Origin: Undibacterium sp. YM2
Lineage (GTDB): Bacteria; Pseudomonadota; Gammaproteobacteria; Burkholderiales; Burkholderiaceae_D
Assembly (NCBI RefSeq): GCF_009937975.1
Contig: NZ_AP018441.1
Span: 558,001-622,000 of the forward strand
Reading direction: 5' to 3'
DNA length: 64,000 nt
The position numbers were made by a program, and so were the translations under genes. The notes beneath the pieces were generated by a model. It was not told the origin of the DNA. It did not search any database and saw only the letters and a list, made by a program, of their open reading frames with translations. Positions 1 to 7,877 of this stretch are shown here, piece after piece. Position 1 is the first letter of the stretch. Every line of letters starts with the position of its first letter.

Positions 1-79
1 GGTCGCTTGTCTGTGCTTATCTGTATTTGCTTTGTTTCTTATTGTGCCTGCTAGGGCTCAAACTAATTTGTCGCCTGCA

Positions 80-1609
80 TCAATGCGTATGTATGCCGCC
101 CATGAGGCAGCCTATCTCGGTCGCATCAAATTCTTCGGCTTTCAATTCACCCGTGATGGCGCCACCAGAGATGACCAGGATACGGTCAGCCAGGGCACGC
201 ACTTCTTCCAGTTCTACCGATACCAGCAAAATCGCAATGCCAGCATCACGCATCGCCAGCAGGCGGGTATGCAGGCTTTCTATCGTGCCGATGTCGACGC
301 CACGGGTAGGCTGGCCGACGAGCATCAGTTTGGGATTGGCTGCAATCTCGCGCGCCATCACCACTTTTTGCTGGTTACCGCCAGACAGCAGGGCGATACG
401 CAAATGCGGGTCAGCTGGGCGCACATCAAACTTGGCCAGCAAGTCTGTGCAATTCTTCAAAATGCTCTTGTAATCCAGCAAACCAAAGGTCTTGCCCAGT
501 TTTTTCTGGTAACCCAGGAAGCTGTTCATCATGACCGAGAAATTTTTGACAACGGCATCACGCAAACGGTCTTCCGGCACATGGGCAATGCCCAGGTCGC
601 GGAAAGTCGCGGGCAAGCCATCGGCATCCTTGCGGCCGGCAAAGGGCAAGTCCTTGCCCTGCATTTGCAGCTTGCCACTGGTGGGCAGGCGCATGCCGCT
701 TAAAATTTCCAGCAATTCACTCTGGCCATTGCCAGAGACACCGGCAATCGCGACGATCTCACCGGCGCGGATATTGAAACTGACATTCTTCAACAGGCTG
801 ACTTTTTGCGAGTTCACCAGGTTCAGGTCCTTGACCTCCAGCACCGTCTCGCCCGGCGCATAGGCAGCACGTGGCAAGTGGGTGACGATAGGGCGGCCCA
901 CCATCATCTCGGCCATTTGCGCCGTCGTGGTGTCTTTGGTCGCGACTGAGCCGATGACAGCGCCACCGCGCATGACGGTGACCTGGTCGGTAATCTCTTG
1001 TATCTCTTGCAGCTTATGGGTGATCAGGATGATGGTTTTGCCCTGTTCCTTGAACAGGCGCAACACTTCAAACAATGAAGCTGTCTCTTGCACTGTCAGC
1101 ACGGCAGTCGGTTCATCAAGGATGAGGATATTGGCGCTGCGGTAAATCTGCTTGAGGATTTCCACCCTTTGCTGCACGCCGACGGACAAGTCCTGTATCG
1201 TCGCCAGCGGATCTACATCGAGGGAATAGCGCTGGCAAATTTCGCGCAGTTTGGCTTCTACCTCATGGCGCTTGGGTTTCAGGCGAAAGCCGCCTTCGGT
1301 ACCCAGCATGACATTGTCAAGCACCGTCATGTTCTCGACCAGCATGAAATGCTGGTGCACCATGCCTATGCCCAGGTTGATCGCTTCCTGGCTGTTGCGT
1401 ATGTGCTGTTCTGCGCCATTGATGAGCAGCTTGCCGCTGTCGGCGCGGTAATAGCCATACAGTATGCTCATCAGCGTGGACTTGCCTGCGCCGTTTTCAC
1501 CAATCACACCGTGGATGGAACCCGGCGCAATGGAAAAGCTCACATCACGGTTGGCCTGTACTGCACCAAAACGTTTGGAGATCTGCTGAAATTCGACTGC
1601 TGGCTGCAT
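80..1609 (-). CDS. ABC transporter ATPase, BMP/nucleoside type (two ABC domains)
   Basis: A 509-residue ATPase with two fused nucleotide-binding domains, the layout of simple-sugar and nucleoside importers (RbsA/NupO-like). The first half has an intact Walker A (GENGAGKST, about residues 38-46), a signature (LSVGVQQR) and a Walker B ending in LDEPTAVLT. The second half has a degenerate P-loop (GVSGNGQSE), a good signature (LSGGNQQK) and a Walker B-like VGQPTRGVDIG, as is usual in this family. It powers uptake at the inner membrane. It lies 125 bp downstream of the BMP binding protein on the same strand. The permease genes that normally complete the operon would lie beyond the left edge. Substrate (purine nucleosides or ribose-like sugars) is inferred from the family and neighbours. 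Confidence 0.93.
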   Translation of the reverse strand: MQPAVEFQQISKRFGAVQANRDVSFSIAPGSIHGVIGENGAGKSTLMSILYGYYRADSGKLLINGAEQHIRNSQEAINLGIGMVHQHFMLVENMTVLDNVMLGTEGGFRLKPKRHEVEAKLREICQRYSLDVDPLATIQDLSVGVQQRVEILKQIYRSANILILDEPTAVLTVQETASLFEVLRLFKEQGKTIILITHKLQEIQEITDQVTVMRGGAVIGSVATKDTTTAQMAEMMVGRPIVTHLPRAAYAPGETVLEVKDLNLVNSQKVSLLKNVSFNIRAGEIVAIAGVSGNGQSELLEILSGMRLPTSGKLQMQGKDLPFAGRKDADGLPATFRDLGIAHVPEDRLRDAVVKNFSVMMNSFLGYQKKLGKTFGLLDYKSILKNCTDLLAKFDVRPADPHLRIALLSGGNQQKVVMAREIAANPKLMLVGQPTRGVDIGTIESLHTRLLAMRDAGIAILLVSVELEEVRALADRILVISGGAITGELKAEEFDATEIGCLMGGIHTH

Positions 1610-1734
1610 ACTTGAGCGTTTCTTTAAATGGCGGTGTGCAAGGTCTTAAACATCAATCAGGGCGCATCGTATCCATCTCAGACACTCGCGCCCCTTGTCT
1701 ACAAATAACAAATCTGGTCAATGACTACCCGGTA

Positions 1735-2739
1735 TCAGACCGGGCACTTATTGCCTTCACGGAAATCAACCACCTTGACCTTGCCGTTGATGATGTCCTG
1801 CTTGGCCGCGTTGACACGTTTTTCCATATCAGCGCTGACGACGCTGCGGTTATCCTTGTCCAGTGCCCAATCGACGCCACCTTCTTTCAGTCCCTTGAAC
1901 TGGGTACCGCTTTTCCAGTTACCATTTTTCAACTGCATGAAACTGTCATAGATGGCCTGATCCACGCGCTTGACCATGGACGTCAGCATGCTGCCCGGGT
2001 GCATGTAGTTCTGGTTGGAATCAACACCAATACCGAGCTTGCCTTTTTCTTTTACCGCTTGCAAAGTACCCATGCCACTACCACCGGCTGCTGCAAAAAT
2101 CACATCAACGCCGCGTTCAAACTGCGCGCGTGCCAGCTCGCCACCCTTGGCCGGGTCATTCCAGGCTGCTGTCGTGGTGCCGACCATGTTCTGTACCACT
2201 TCTATCTTGGCTTCAGTCGCTTTTGCACCTTGCGCATAGCCGCAGGCAAAATTGCGTATCAACGGGATATCCATGCCGCCTACAAAGCCTACCTTTTTGG
2301 ATTTGCTGGCAATCGCTGCTGCCACGCCCACCAGGTAAGAACCTTCCTGTTCCTTGAACAGGACGGAGCTGACGTTATCGCCCGTGGCAATACCGTCTAT
2401 CAGCACAAACTTGGTTTTTGGGAATTCCTTGGCAATATTTTGTACCGCAGTTGCCTGGCCAAAGCCGATGGCCGCGATCAGATCCACATTTTTGCGTGCC
2501 AGGTTACGCAAGACTTGCTCAGTCTGGGTGTCGCTGGCGACTTGCACTTCCAGATAAGGGATTTTGGTCTCTTTCTTGAAACGCTCAGCACCTTCGGATG
2601 CAGACTGGTTGAAGGACTTGTCAAACTTGCCGCCTGCGTCATAGATCACTGCAAATTTAAGGTCTGCCGCATAAGCACTGGCCGCGCCACCGACAGCCAT
2701 TAGGGTCGCCAGGGACAGGCAGATTTGCTTGAGTTTCAT
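1735..2739 (-). CDS. BMP family ABC transporter substrate-binding protein
   Basis: A 334-residue periplasmic binding protein of the basic membrane protein (BMP/PnrA-like) family, which binds nucleosides for ABC import. It begins with a clear signal peptide (MKLKQICLSLATLMAVGG, cleavage near AYAAD), followed by the family start LKFAVIYDAGGKFDKSFN and the family-typical FVGGMDIPLIR and GIGVDSNQN segments. The start is supported by an AAGGAAA ribosome-binding site just upstream. It sits between ribokinase and the ABC ATPase on the same strand and is probably co-transcribed with both. The exact ligand is not determined by the sequence. Confidence 0.93.
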   Translation of the reverse strand: MKLKQICLSLATLMAVGGAASAYAADLKFAVIYDAGGKFDKSFNQSASEGAERFKKETKIPYLEVQVASDTQTEQVLRNLARKNVDLIAAIGFGQATAVQNIAKEFPKTKFVLIDGIATGDNVSSVLFKEQEGSYLVGVAAAIASKSKKVGFVGGMDIPLIRNFACGYAQGAKATEAKIEVVQNMVGTTTAAWNDPAKGGELARAQFERGVDVIFAAAGGSGMGTLQAVKEKGKLGIGVDSNQNYMHPGSMLTSMVKRVDQAIYDSFMQLKNGNWKSGTQFKGLKEGGVDWALDKDNRSVVSADMEKRVNAAKQDIINGKVKVVDFREGNKCPV

Positions 2740-3043
2740 GAAATTTCCTTCATCAGATGTCGTTGTGCTGTTGTGCTCACGAAGAGCATGCAGCGCCCAA
2801 ATTAAAAACCATGTCTTCTGCTGCCACAGCCTGGGCTTTATAAAAAATCAAGCCAGTCTTGAAAGCCAGTGCAAGCCTAACATGGTGCAGACATTTCGTT
2901 TCAGCCACGCGGGCGAAATTTTATCAAAAACAGTGTTCGAGCTGGTGGCCGGGCATGATTTGCTGCCGCTGCCCAATTTTGGTGCCGTTTTTGGCGGCGA
3001 CCTGGTCGTACCTCTTAATTTTTTTAGCCTCTCAGCTTACTTA

Positions 3044-3973
3044 TCAAGCAGCTTTCCTGACCGCCATGAAGTCCAGCACTTGCTGGCGCTGCGGTATGGA
3101 TGTCTGTGCACCCAGCTTGGTGACAGTCAGTGCCGCTGTATATTGCGCTTCACGGCTGGCATCGATCACACTCAGGCCATTTGCCAGGCCAACCGCAAAG
3201 GCACCGACAAAGGTGTCGCCAGCAGCAGTGGTATCTACCACATCGACCTTGACTGCCGGGATGAACTGGCTGCCTGTGCTTTCAGTGATCAGGGCACCAT
3301 GCTCACCCATGGTCAGCAAGACTGTGCCCGTACCACGTTGCAAGATTTGTTCCGAGGCTGCTTTGGCGCTGGCCTGATCGACAACCGTTACACCACTCAA
3401 TTGCGAAGCTTCAGTTTCATTCAGGATCAGGTAATCGACCTGGGCCAGCAAGGCGTCGCTCAGGTCTTGTGCCGGGGCCGGGTTCAAAATCACTTTAACA
3501 CCCTGGGCGCGGGCGATTTCTATCGCGCGGGTAACAGTAGGAAGTGGGGTTTCGAGCTGGCAAACCAGCAATTGCGCACCGGCGATGGTGGCAGTGGCTG
3601 CCTCAACCTGGGCCGGGGTCAGTGTTGCATTGGCGCCTGCCGCCAGGACGATGCTATTGTCACCGCCATCTTCTACCAGAATGCCTGCGACGCCTGTAGC
3701 AACACCCGCTACCCGTGCCAGGTGGCTCAGGTCTATACCTTCGGCAGCCAGGCAATCATGCGAAAAACTGCCAAAACCATCATCGCCTACTGCGCCGATA
3801 AAACTGACCTGGGCGCCCTGGCGGGCAGCAGCCACGGCCTGGTTGGCCCCTTTGCCACCGGGAATCTGACAAAATTCGTGACCATGCAGGGTTTCGCCCA
3901 GTGCCGGCATGCGCGGCGTGCGAAAAACCAGATCCATATTGACGCTGCCGACTACAGTGATGCGTGGCTTCAT
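3044..3973 (-). CDS. rbsK: Ribokinase (PfkB family)
   Basis: A 309-residue PfkB-family sugar kinase that phosphorylates D-ribose to ribose-5-phosphate in the cytoplasm. The N terminus reads MKPRITVVGSVNMDLVFRTP, with the substrate-binding GGKGANQAVAA motif near residue 40 and the anion-hole/catalytic segment TTAAGDTFVGAF near residue 250. An upstream ATG at 4018 would add 15 residues, but the family normally starts at this MKPRITVVG, so 3973 is preferred. It is the first gene of a leftward operon with the BMP binding protein and ATPase, which suggests the imported nucleosides or ribose feed this kinase. Ribokinase is favoured over other PfkB kinases by overall motif match. Confidence 0.88.
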   Translation of the reverse strand: MKPRITVVGSVNMDLVFRTPRMPALGETLHGHEFCQIPGGKGANQAVAAARQGAQVSFIGAVGDDGFGSFSHDCLAAEGIDLSHLARVAGVATGVAGILVEDGGDNSIVLAAGANATLTPAQVEAATATIAGAQLLVCQLETPLPTVTRAIEIARAQGVKVILNPAPAQDLSDALLAQVDYLILNETEASQLSGVTVVDQASAKAASEQILQRGTGTVLLTMGEHGALITESTGSQFIPAVKVDVVDTTAAGDTFVGAFAVGLANGLSVIDASREAQYTAALTVTKLGAQTSIPQRQQVLDFMAVRKAA

Positions 3974-4010
3974 GATGCTTGTTCTCGGTAAAAAGTTGTC
4001 GCGCAATCGT

Positions 4011-4026
4011 TTGCGCAATCGATTTC
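4011..4026. promoter_or_regulatory. LacI/PurR-type operator upstream of ribokinase
   Basis: The 16-bp sequence GCGCAATCGTTTGCGC has perfect 6-bp half sites (GCGCAA/TTGCGC) around a TCGT centre. It resembles operators bound by the LacI family (PurR/RbsR type), with a partial second half site directly after it. It lies about 40 bp upstream of the ribokinase ATG, a suitable place for repression. No LacI-type gene is in the window, so the regulator is unknown. Confidence 0.5.
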
Positions 4027-4330
4027 GTATTTAACTATGGAGCCTGTTTAACGTCAAGCGCAATCTGATTTTTTGGTCAAAATTTGTGCAAAATCGCGGC
4101 GGGCAGGCAACCATTTTATGAATATTGTTTTCAGTCTGTTTTGCTGGCATCTTCAGCGTAGGAATTTGTTGCATTGCATCAGACCATCGCGCAATGAAAA
4201 ATATCATTATTGCCAGAGAATTTCATCTAATTTGCCAGCGCGGGCTGATTGTGGGGCTGTCCTTTATGCTTGTCAAATAAAGCATGGGATTTTGGTTCGC
4301 TTGGCCTATGCATGAAAATGCAAGCATTCC

Positions 4331-4547
4331 CTGCTTTGGCAAGTTTTTCTGACGTACTTGTTCAAAAACCATGTCGGCATCAGCCCGCTAGACTATAGAC
4401 AGCAAATGCAATTGTCTCAGGTCCAACCATTGCTGGCGCAAGCCAAGCGCTCCATGGAGCAAATTGCCGACATCGCCCTTTTTTAGCTCGGCTCACGACA
4501 TGCGCCGTGTCTGGTTAAAACATAAGAGCGTGCCTTTACGGGCGTGA
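4331..4547 (+). pseudogene. Decayed AraC-family (GlxA-like) regulator, C-terminal DNA-binding remnant
   Basis: This stretch has no start codon but translates as the double helix-turn-helix end of an AraC regulator. The first part reads LFKNHVGISPLDYRQQMQLS followed by LLAQAKRSMEQIADIALF, then hits a stop at a run of six T. In the next frame the second helix pair continues as FSSAHDMRRVWLKHKSVPL. One extra T restores the reading. A stop lies immediately upstream, and the N-terminal domain is absent, so this is a true remnant. The rest of the gap from 3974 to 4671 holds only the operator and no other supportable gene. Confidence 0.7.
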
Positions 4548-4671
4548 AATTTTTTATTGGGTTGTATGCGTAGACACCGGTTTCTTTGTAATTTGCATGA
4601 TGCAGTCTCAAATGGTAGCAAGATAAATGAGCACTTGCTCCAAGATATAATTGCCTAATTTTAAATTTTAA

Positions 4672-5433
4672 ATGTATGTTGATACTGCTTTTATAAGGAA
4701 GTTGCGACTTAAAAAAATGCCAAAACCAATAGGATTTCGCGATGTCCGTTTCGTCAGTGCCCCGGAGCCTACTTTATTTGAGGCAAGAACAACGGATGAC
4801 AGGCCGGTTTATGTTCACTGTCGTAGTAACTGGCTTACCGTAGAAATTGGTGAACGGGGTGACTCAGGTGATGCCCTGCCTGGTCTCGGCTTTGAAGTTT
4901 ATGAAGAGCAAATAAGCGCTAGCGATATGTGGGGTGACGAGCGTGACTGGGGCTTTGTGCTTGAGTGCCTGAGCAAGGTGGATTTGCTGGAACGTCTTGA
5001 ATTGGCTAAACAAAAAGAGATGGAATATCTGGCGCATTGGCGCGAATGCTACCAATCAATCAATAAATTGCAATTACCCGCAGTTACGTTGTGGACATTG
5101 GCGTTGTCTGCACCCGTCTGGCGTGAGCGAGGAGGAAGTCGTATTGGGCAATTGGACTTTGATTCCGGGATGGCGGAATATTGCCAGAATGGTGTTTTTG
5201 CCTATGTCTTCAAGGAACTGAAAACACAACTCTTTCAAATAGTGGTGACGGTCAGTGTAGAACATGTCGATCAATGGCGAGCTGCTGATTTGGTTATGGA
5301 GGCGAGCAAAGCTTTTGGCGGTGCCTTATATGGTGTGACCGGTGGTAGTTACTCTGCGCGCATGACCGGATGTGCGCATGGTGAGGAAAAAGAGGCTTTT
5401 CAACTGATTGCCTCCAAATTGCAAGAAATTTAG
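4672..5433 (+). CDS. Hypothetical protein
   Basis: A 253-residue soluble protein I do not recognise. It has no signal peptide or membrane segment. It is rich in acidic residues and tryptophan (for example WGDERDWGFVLECLSK), with a helical middle portion around LERLELAKQKEMEYLAHWRE. The first ATG has no ribosome-binding site. The second in-frame ATG at 4717 follows AAGGAAG by about 15 bases, so the start is uncertain. It stands alone between the decayed AraC remnant and the racemase-like gene. Base composition is lower in GC around its start than in the neighbouring genes. Confidence 0.6.
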   Translation: MYVDTAFIRKLRLKKMPKPIGFRDVRFVSAPEPTLFEARTTDDRPVYVHCRSNWLTVEIGERGDSGDALPGLGFEVYEEQISASDMWGDERDWGFVLECLSKVDLLERLELAKQKEMEYLAHWRECYQSINKLQLPAVTLWTLALSAPVWRERGGSRIGQLDFDSGMAEYCQNGVFAYVFKELKTQLFQIVVTVSVEHVDQWRAADLVMEASKAFGGALYGVTGGSYSARMTGCAHGEEKEAFQLIASKLQEI

Positions 5434-5484
5434 TTCTTATTCTAAAATCATCGCATCAACTCATTGAAAGTATCGCCGGTAGCT

Positions 5485-6195
5485 ATGAAAATCGTAACCT
5501 GCCAATCACTGCACATAGGCATAGTAGGCTGTTCCGCCGCAGGGGCGGCGCTTTGTTACCGTACCATCTGCGAAGAAGGGGCGGCCTTGATGGGCCCGCA
5601 TGCCCTTCCGGAAGTCAGCATGCATACACCTTCTCTGGCCTTGTACGTGGAATGTCTTGAGCGAGATGACAGGCAAGGCGTGGCTGATCTGATGCTGGCT
5701 TCGGCACGCAAACTGGCCGGGGCAGGGGCGGATTTTTTGATATGTCCTGACAATACGATACACCTGGCCTTTGATCTGGTGCAGGCGGCTTCGCCTTTGC
5801 CGTGGTTGCACATTGCTGAAGAAGTCGCCGCTACTGCGGTGCAGCGCGGCTATCGCCGGGTAGGTATTACAGGAACAGACTGGCTCATGGGCAGTGAAGT
5901 TTATCCTGCCGTCTTGCGCAACAAGGGCCTGGATTTTGTCTTGCCAAATGCAAAAGACCGGGCGCGTTTGAACGGCATCATCATGGATGAACTGGTGTGT
6001 GGCATCATCAAGCCAGAGAGTGTGGGAGAATTTCTCAATATCATAGACAGACTCAAAGACGCTGGCTGCGATGCGGTGATACTGGGTTGCACAGAATTGC
6101 CATTGATCGTTAATGACGACAATTCCAACCTGCCCACTTTGGACTCCACCCGCCTGCTGGCGCGGGCAGCTTTGCGAAGAGCAATTGCCAGATGA
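5485..6195 (+). CDS. Aspartate/glutamate racemase family protein
   Basis: A roughly 236-residue cytoplasmic protein of the Asp/Glu racemase fold, which normally swaps the stereochemistry of acidic amino acids using two cysteines. The fold start LHIGIVGCSAAGAALCYRT and the second catalytic motif VILGCTELPL (near residue 200) are present. The first motif, usually CNTxH, reads CPDNTIH, so aspartate replaces the expected cysteine. The protein may therefore be a one-base racemase variant or a non-racemase member. An alternative TTG start at 5464 would add seven residues; the ATG at 5485 fits the family start better. Confidence 0.8.
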   Translation: MKIVTCQSLHIGIVGCSAAGAALCYRTICEEGAALMGPHALPEVSMHTPSLALYVECLERDDRQGVADLMLASARKLAGAGADFLICPDNTIHLAFDLVQAASPLPWLHIAEEVAATAVQRGYRRVGITGTDWLMGSEVYPAVLRNKGLDFVLPNAKDRARLNGIIMDELVCGIIKPESVGEFLNIIDRLKDAGCDAVILGCTELPLIVNDDNSNLPTLDSTRLLARAALRRAIAR

Positions 6196-6307
6196 GTGGG
6201 ACACAAGATGCTGAGCGCCGCGACTGCTCAGCCAGCGTGACAGGTTTCAGCTACAGTTTGCCTGGCACTGTTAAAATCGCATTTCCACGACATGCATCAA
6301 CAACATC

Positions 6308-6535
6308 ATGAGCAGCAACGCAGACAACAAATTTTTAACTTTATGCCGCGCGGCGTATAAGCGCCAGGGTATGCGCATACTGTGCGCGGCTGGCCTGATC
6401 GCTGCTGCGGCGTCTTACCGCAGCAAGCAGTTTGATGTGGAGATCATGCTCAAGCTGCTGCTGGTGAGTGTGGGATTTTTTCTGGTGGCGGTGCTGATTG
6501 AGTGGCAGCGGGAAAAATTTGGGGGCAAAAAATAG
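6308..6535 (+). CDS. Small membrane protein, unknown function
   Basis: A 75-residue protein with a hydrophilic N terminus (MSSNADNKFLTLCRAAYKRQ), a short apolar stretch (ILCAAGLIAAAAS), then a clear membrane helix (MLKLLLVSVGFFLVAVLIEW) and a basic C terminus (REKFGGKK). This predicts one or two inner-membrane segments. I do not recognise the family. It is a separate unit between the racemase-like gene and a leftward gene that ends 30 bp away. Confidence 0.55.
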   Translation: MSSNADNKFLTLCRAAYKRQGMRILCAAGLIAAAASYRSKQFDVEIMLKLLLVSVGFFLVAVLIEWQREKFGGKK

Positions 6536-6564
6536 TCTGCAATCGCTGAGCCAAGGGCTAAGGT

Positions 6565-7845
6565 TCAGGTCGGCACAGGACGGCGCAATGCTGGTTCTGC
6601 CAGGGCAACCAGACGACTGGAGCGGGTATCGTCGCCCATCAGCAATCCGCCACTATCTTGTTTATTGATCGGCGCTGGTTTGGCAGCCACAAGTTGAGGT
6701 GAGTCAGGCGTAGTGCCTGCTCCCTTGCCGGGATTCGCATCCGATAATTTGTCGCGCAAGATGTTGATGGGGGATGCTGGTTTGCTTTCCCCGTCTTTAG
6801 GCTGCTCTGGCTCGTTCTCTCGCATATTGACCGGACTTGGTGGTTTGCCCCTGACGGCTTTGGCATTCGTGGTGATATAGATGTCTTCGGGCTTGCCGGT
6901 ATTGGGCGCAATGCCTGTGATTTTGTAGTGCTGTTTGTGGGTCTGCTCGTCTATATAAGCCTCGGATTTGACTTTGCTATAACCCTTTCTTTGAGCGAGC
7001 GCGATTAAACCACCTTCTACATTCTCCGCGCCCTTATGCTCCATCGCTTTTGGCGCCGATTTTCCGGTTGAGAAATGCGTCACCCTTAAGGCCGAGTCTG
7101 TATCTGCCGTTTTTATATGTTGACTTGCTTCGCCGCTGGCTTCATTGATCGCATTTTCCGTACGCGCGTTGCCTGCCTTGATCTCTTTGTAACCAGGCAG
7201 GTGAGTTTTTTCTGCCAGCTTGTCGGCATCAGACAGGTCCAGCGTTCCTTTCTGGTTGAGCTCCTTTGGCAAGCTCACATGCGCGCCCATTTTGTTGAGA
7301 ACGTCCGTGGCATTGTGGCCCGCGACTGTCGCTTTGGTTTTTACTTCGTAGTCGAGAATAACACCTCGTTGTGTCAAAGTAGGTTCTGCACTTGCCAGGG
7401 TTTCTGCGCCTGTTTCATACTTGCTGCCTTTGCCCAGAATTTTGCCAGCACCTATTTCAGCCTTGTTGATGCGAGCTTGTCCATGCTCATCCACGGTCAC
7501 ATCTACACCGGCATTGACAATGCCTCGACTGCCGGAAATGCTAGAAGTGCGTTCGCCAGTCTCTCCATCCTTGTGGTAGCGGGCTTTGCCTATACTTGCG
7601 TCCTGATTTCCCGCAGTATCAATCTTTGCACTGGCACCCGCCGTCTTTAACTCTGCCGAAGCCACACCTGTTTCACGGTTTCTGCTGATCGTGCCAGGGC
7701 CTGCCTGTACGGTCACTTGTTCCTTGTCTACGCTGGCGTTGATGCCTCCGTAGCGGAGTTCTGCCGACTTTCCCTTAGCGTCGAGGATGACTTTGCCATT
7801 TCCGCTGCTTGCTTCAACTTTGCCGTCTTTGATGTTATCAGTCAT
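6565..7845 (-). CDS. Repetitive hydrophilic protein, unknown function
   Basis: A 426-residue protein with no signal peptide or membrane helix. Residues 1-160 are rich in Gly, Ala, Thr and charged residues in short beta-like repeats (GNGKVILDAKGKSAELRYGG; GTISRNRETGVASAELKTAG). A helical middle (VEGGLIALAQRKGYSKVKSEA followed by HYKITGIAPNTGKPEDIY) looks like a small folded domain. The tail is Pro/Lys/Ser rich. I do not recognise a family; the layout is reminiscent of effector or polymorphic-toxin-associated proteins, but no toxin motif is seen. It starts 32 bp downstream of the NHL-repeat gene and is probably in its operon. Confidence 0.65.
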   Translation of the reverse strand: MTDNIKDGKVEASSGNGKVILDAKGKSAELRYGGINASVDKEQVTVQAGPGTISRNRETGVASAELKTAGASAKIDTAGNQDASIGKARYHKDGETGERTSSISGSRGIVNAGVDVTVDEHGQARINKAEIGAGKILGKGSKYETGAETLASAEPTLTQRGVILDYEVKTKATVAGHNATDVLNKMGAHVSLPKELNQKGTLDLSDADKLAEKTHLPGYKEIKAGNARTENAINEASGEASQHIKTADTDSALRVTHFSTGKSAPKAMEHKGAENVEGGLIALAQRKGYSKVKSEAYIDEQTHKQHYKITGIAPNTGKPEDIYITTNAKAVRGKPPSPVNMRENEPEQPKDGESKPASPINILRDKLSDANPGKGAGTTPDSPQLVAAKPAPINKQDSGGLLMGDDTRSSRLVALAEPALRRPVPT

Positions 7846-7877
7846 ATTTTTAATCTGTATTTTTTTTCGGATGGGAA

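Noticed and set aside
1..79. Permease gene start at the left edge
   Set aside because: A permease is expected after the ATPase, but no convincing start is visible in the 79 bases.
1612..2703. 363-residue open frame antisense to the BMP gene
   Set aside because: Opposite strand of a clear gene; it is a shadow frame.
4073..4315. 80-residue open frame on the plus strand
   Set aside because: Composition not protein-like and it ends just before the AraC relic; no start signal.
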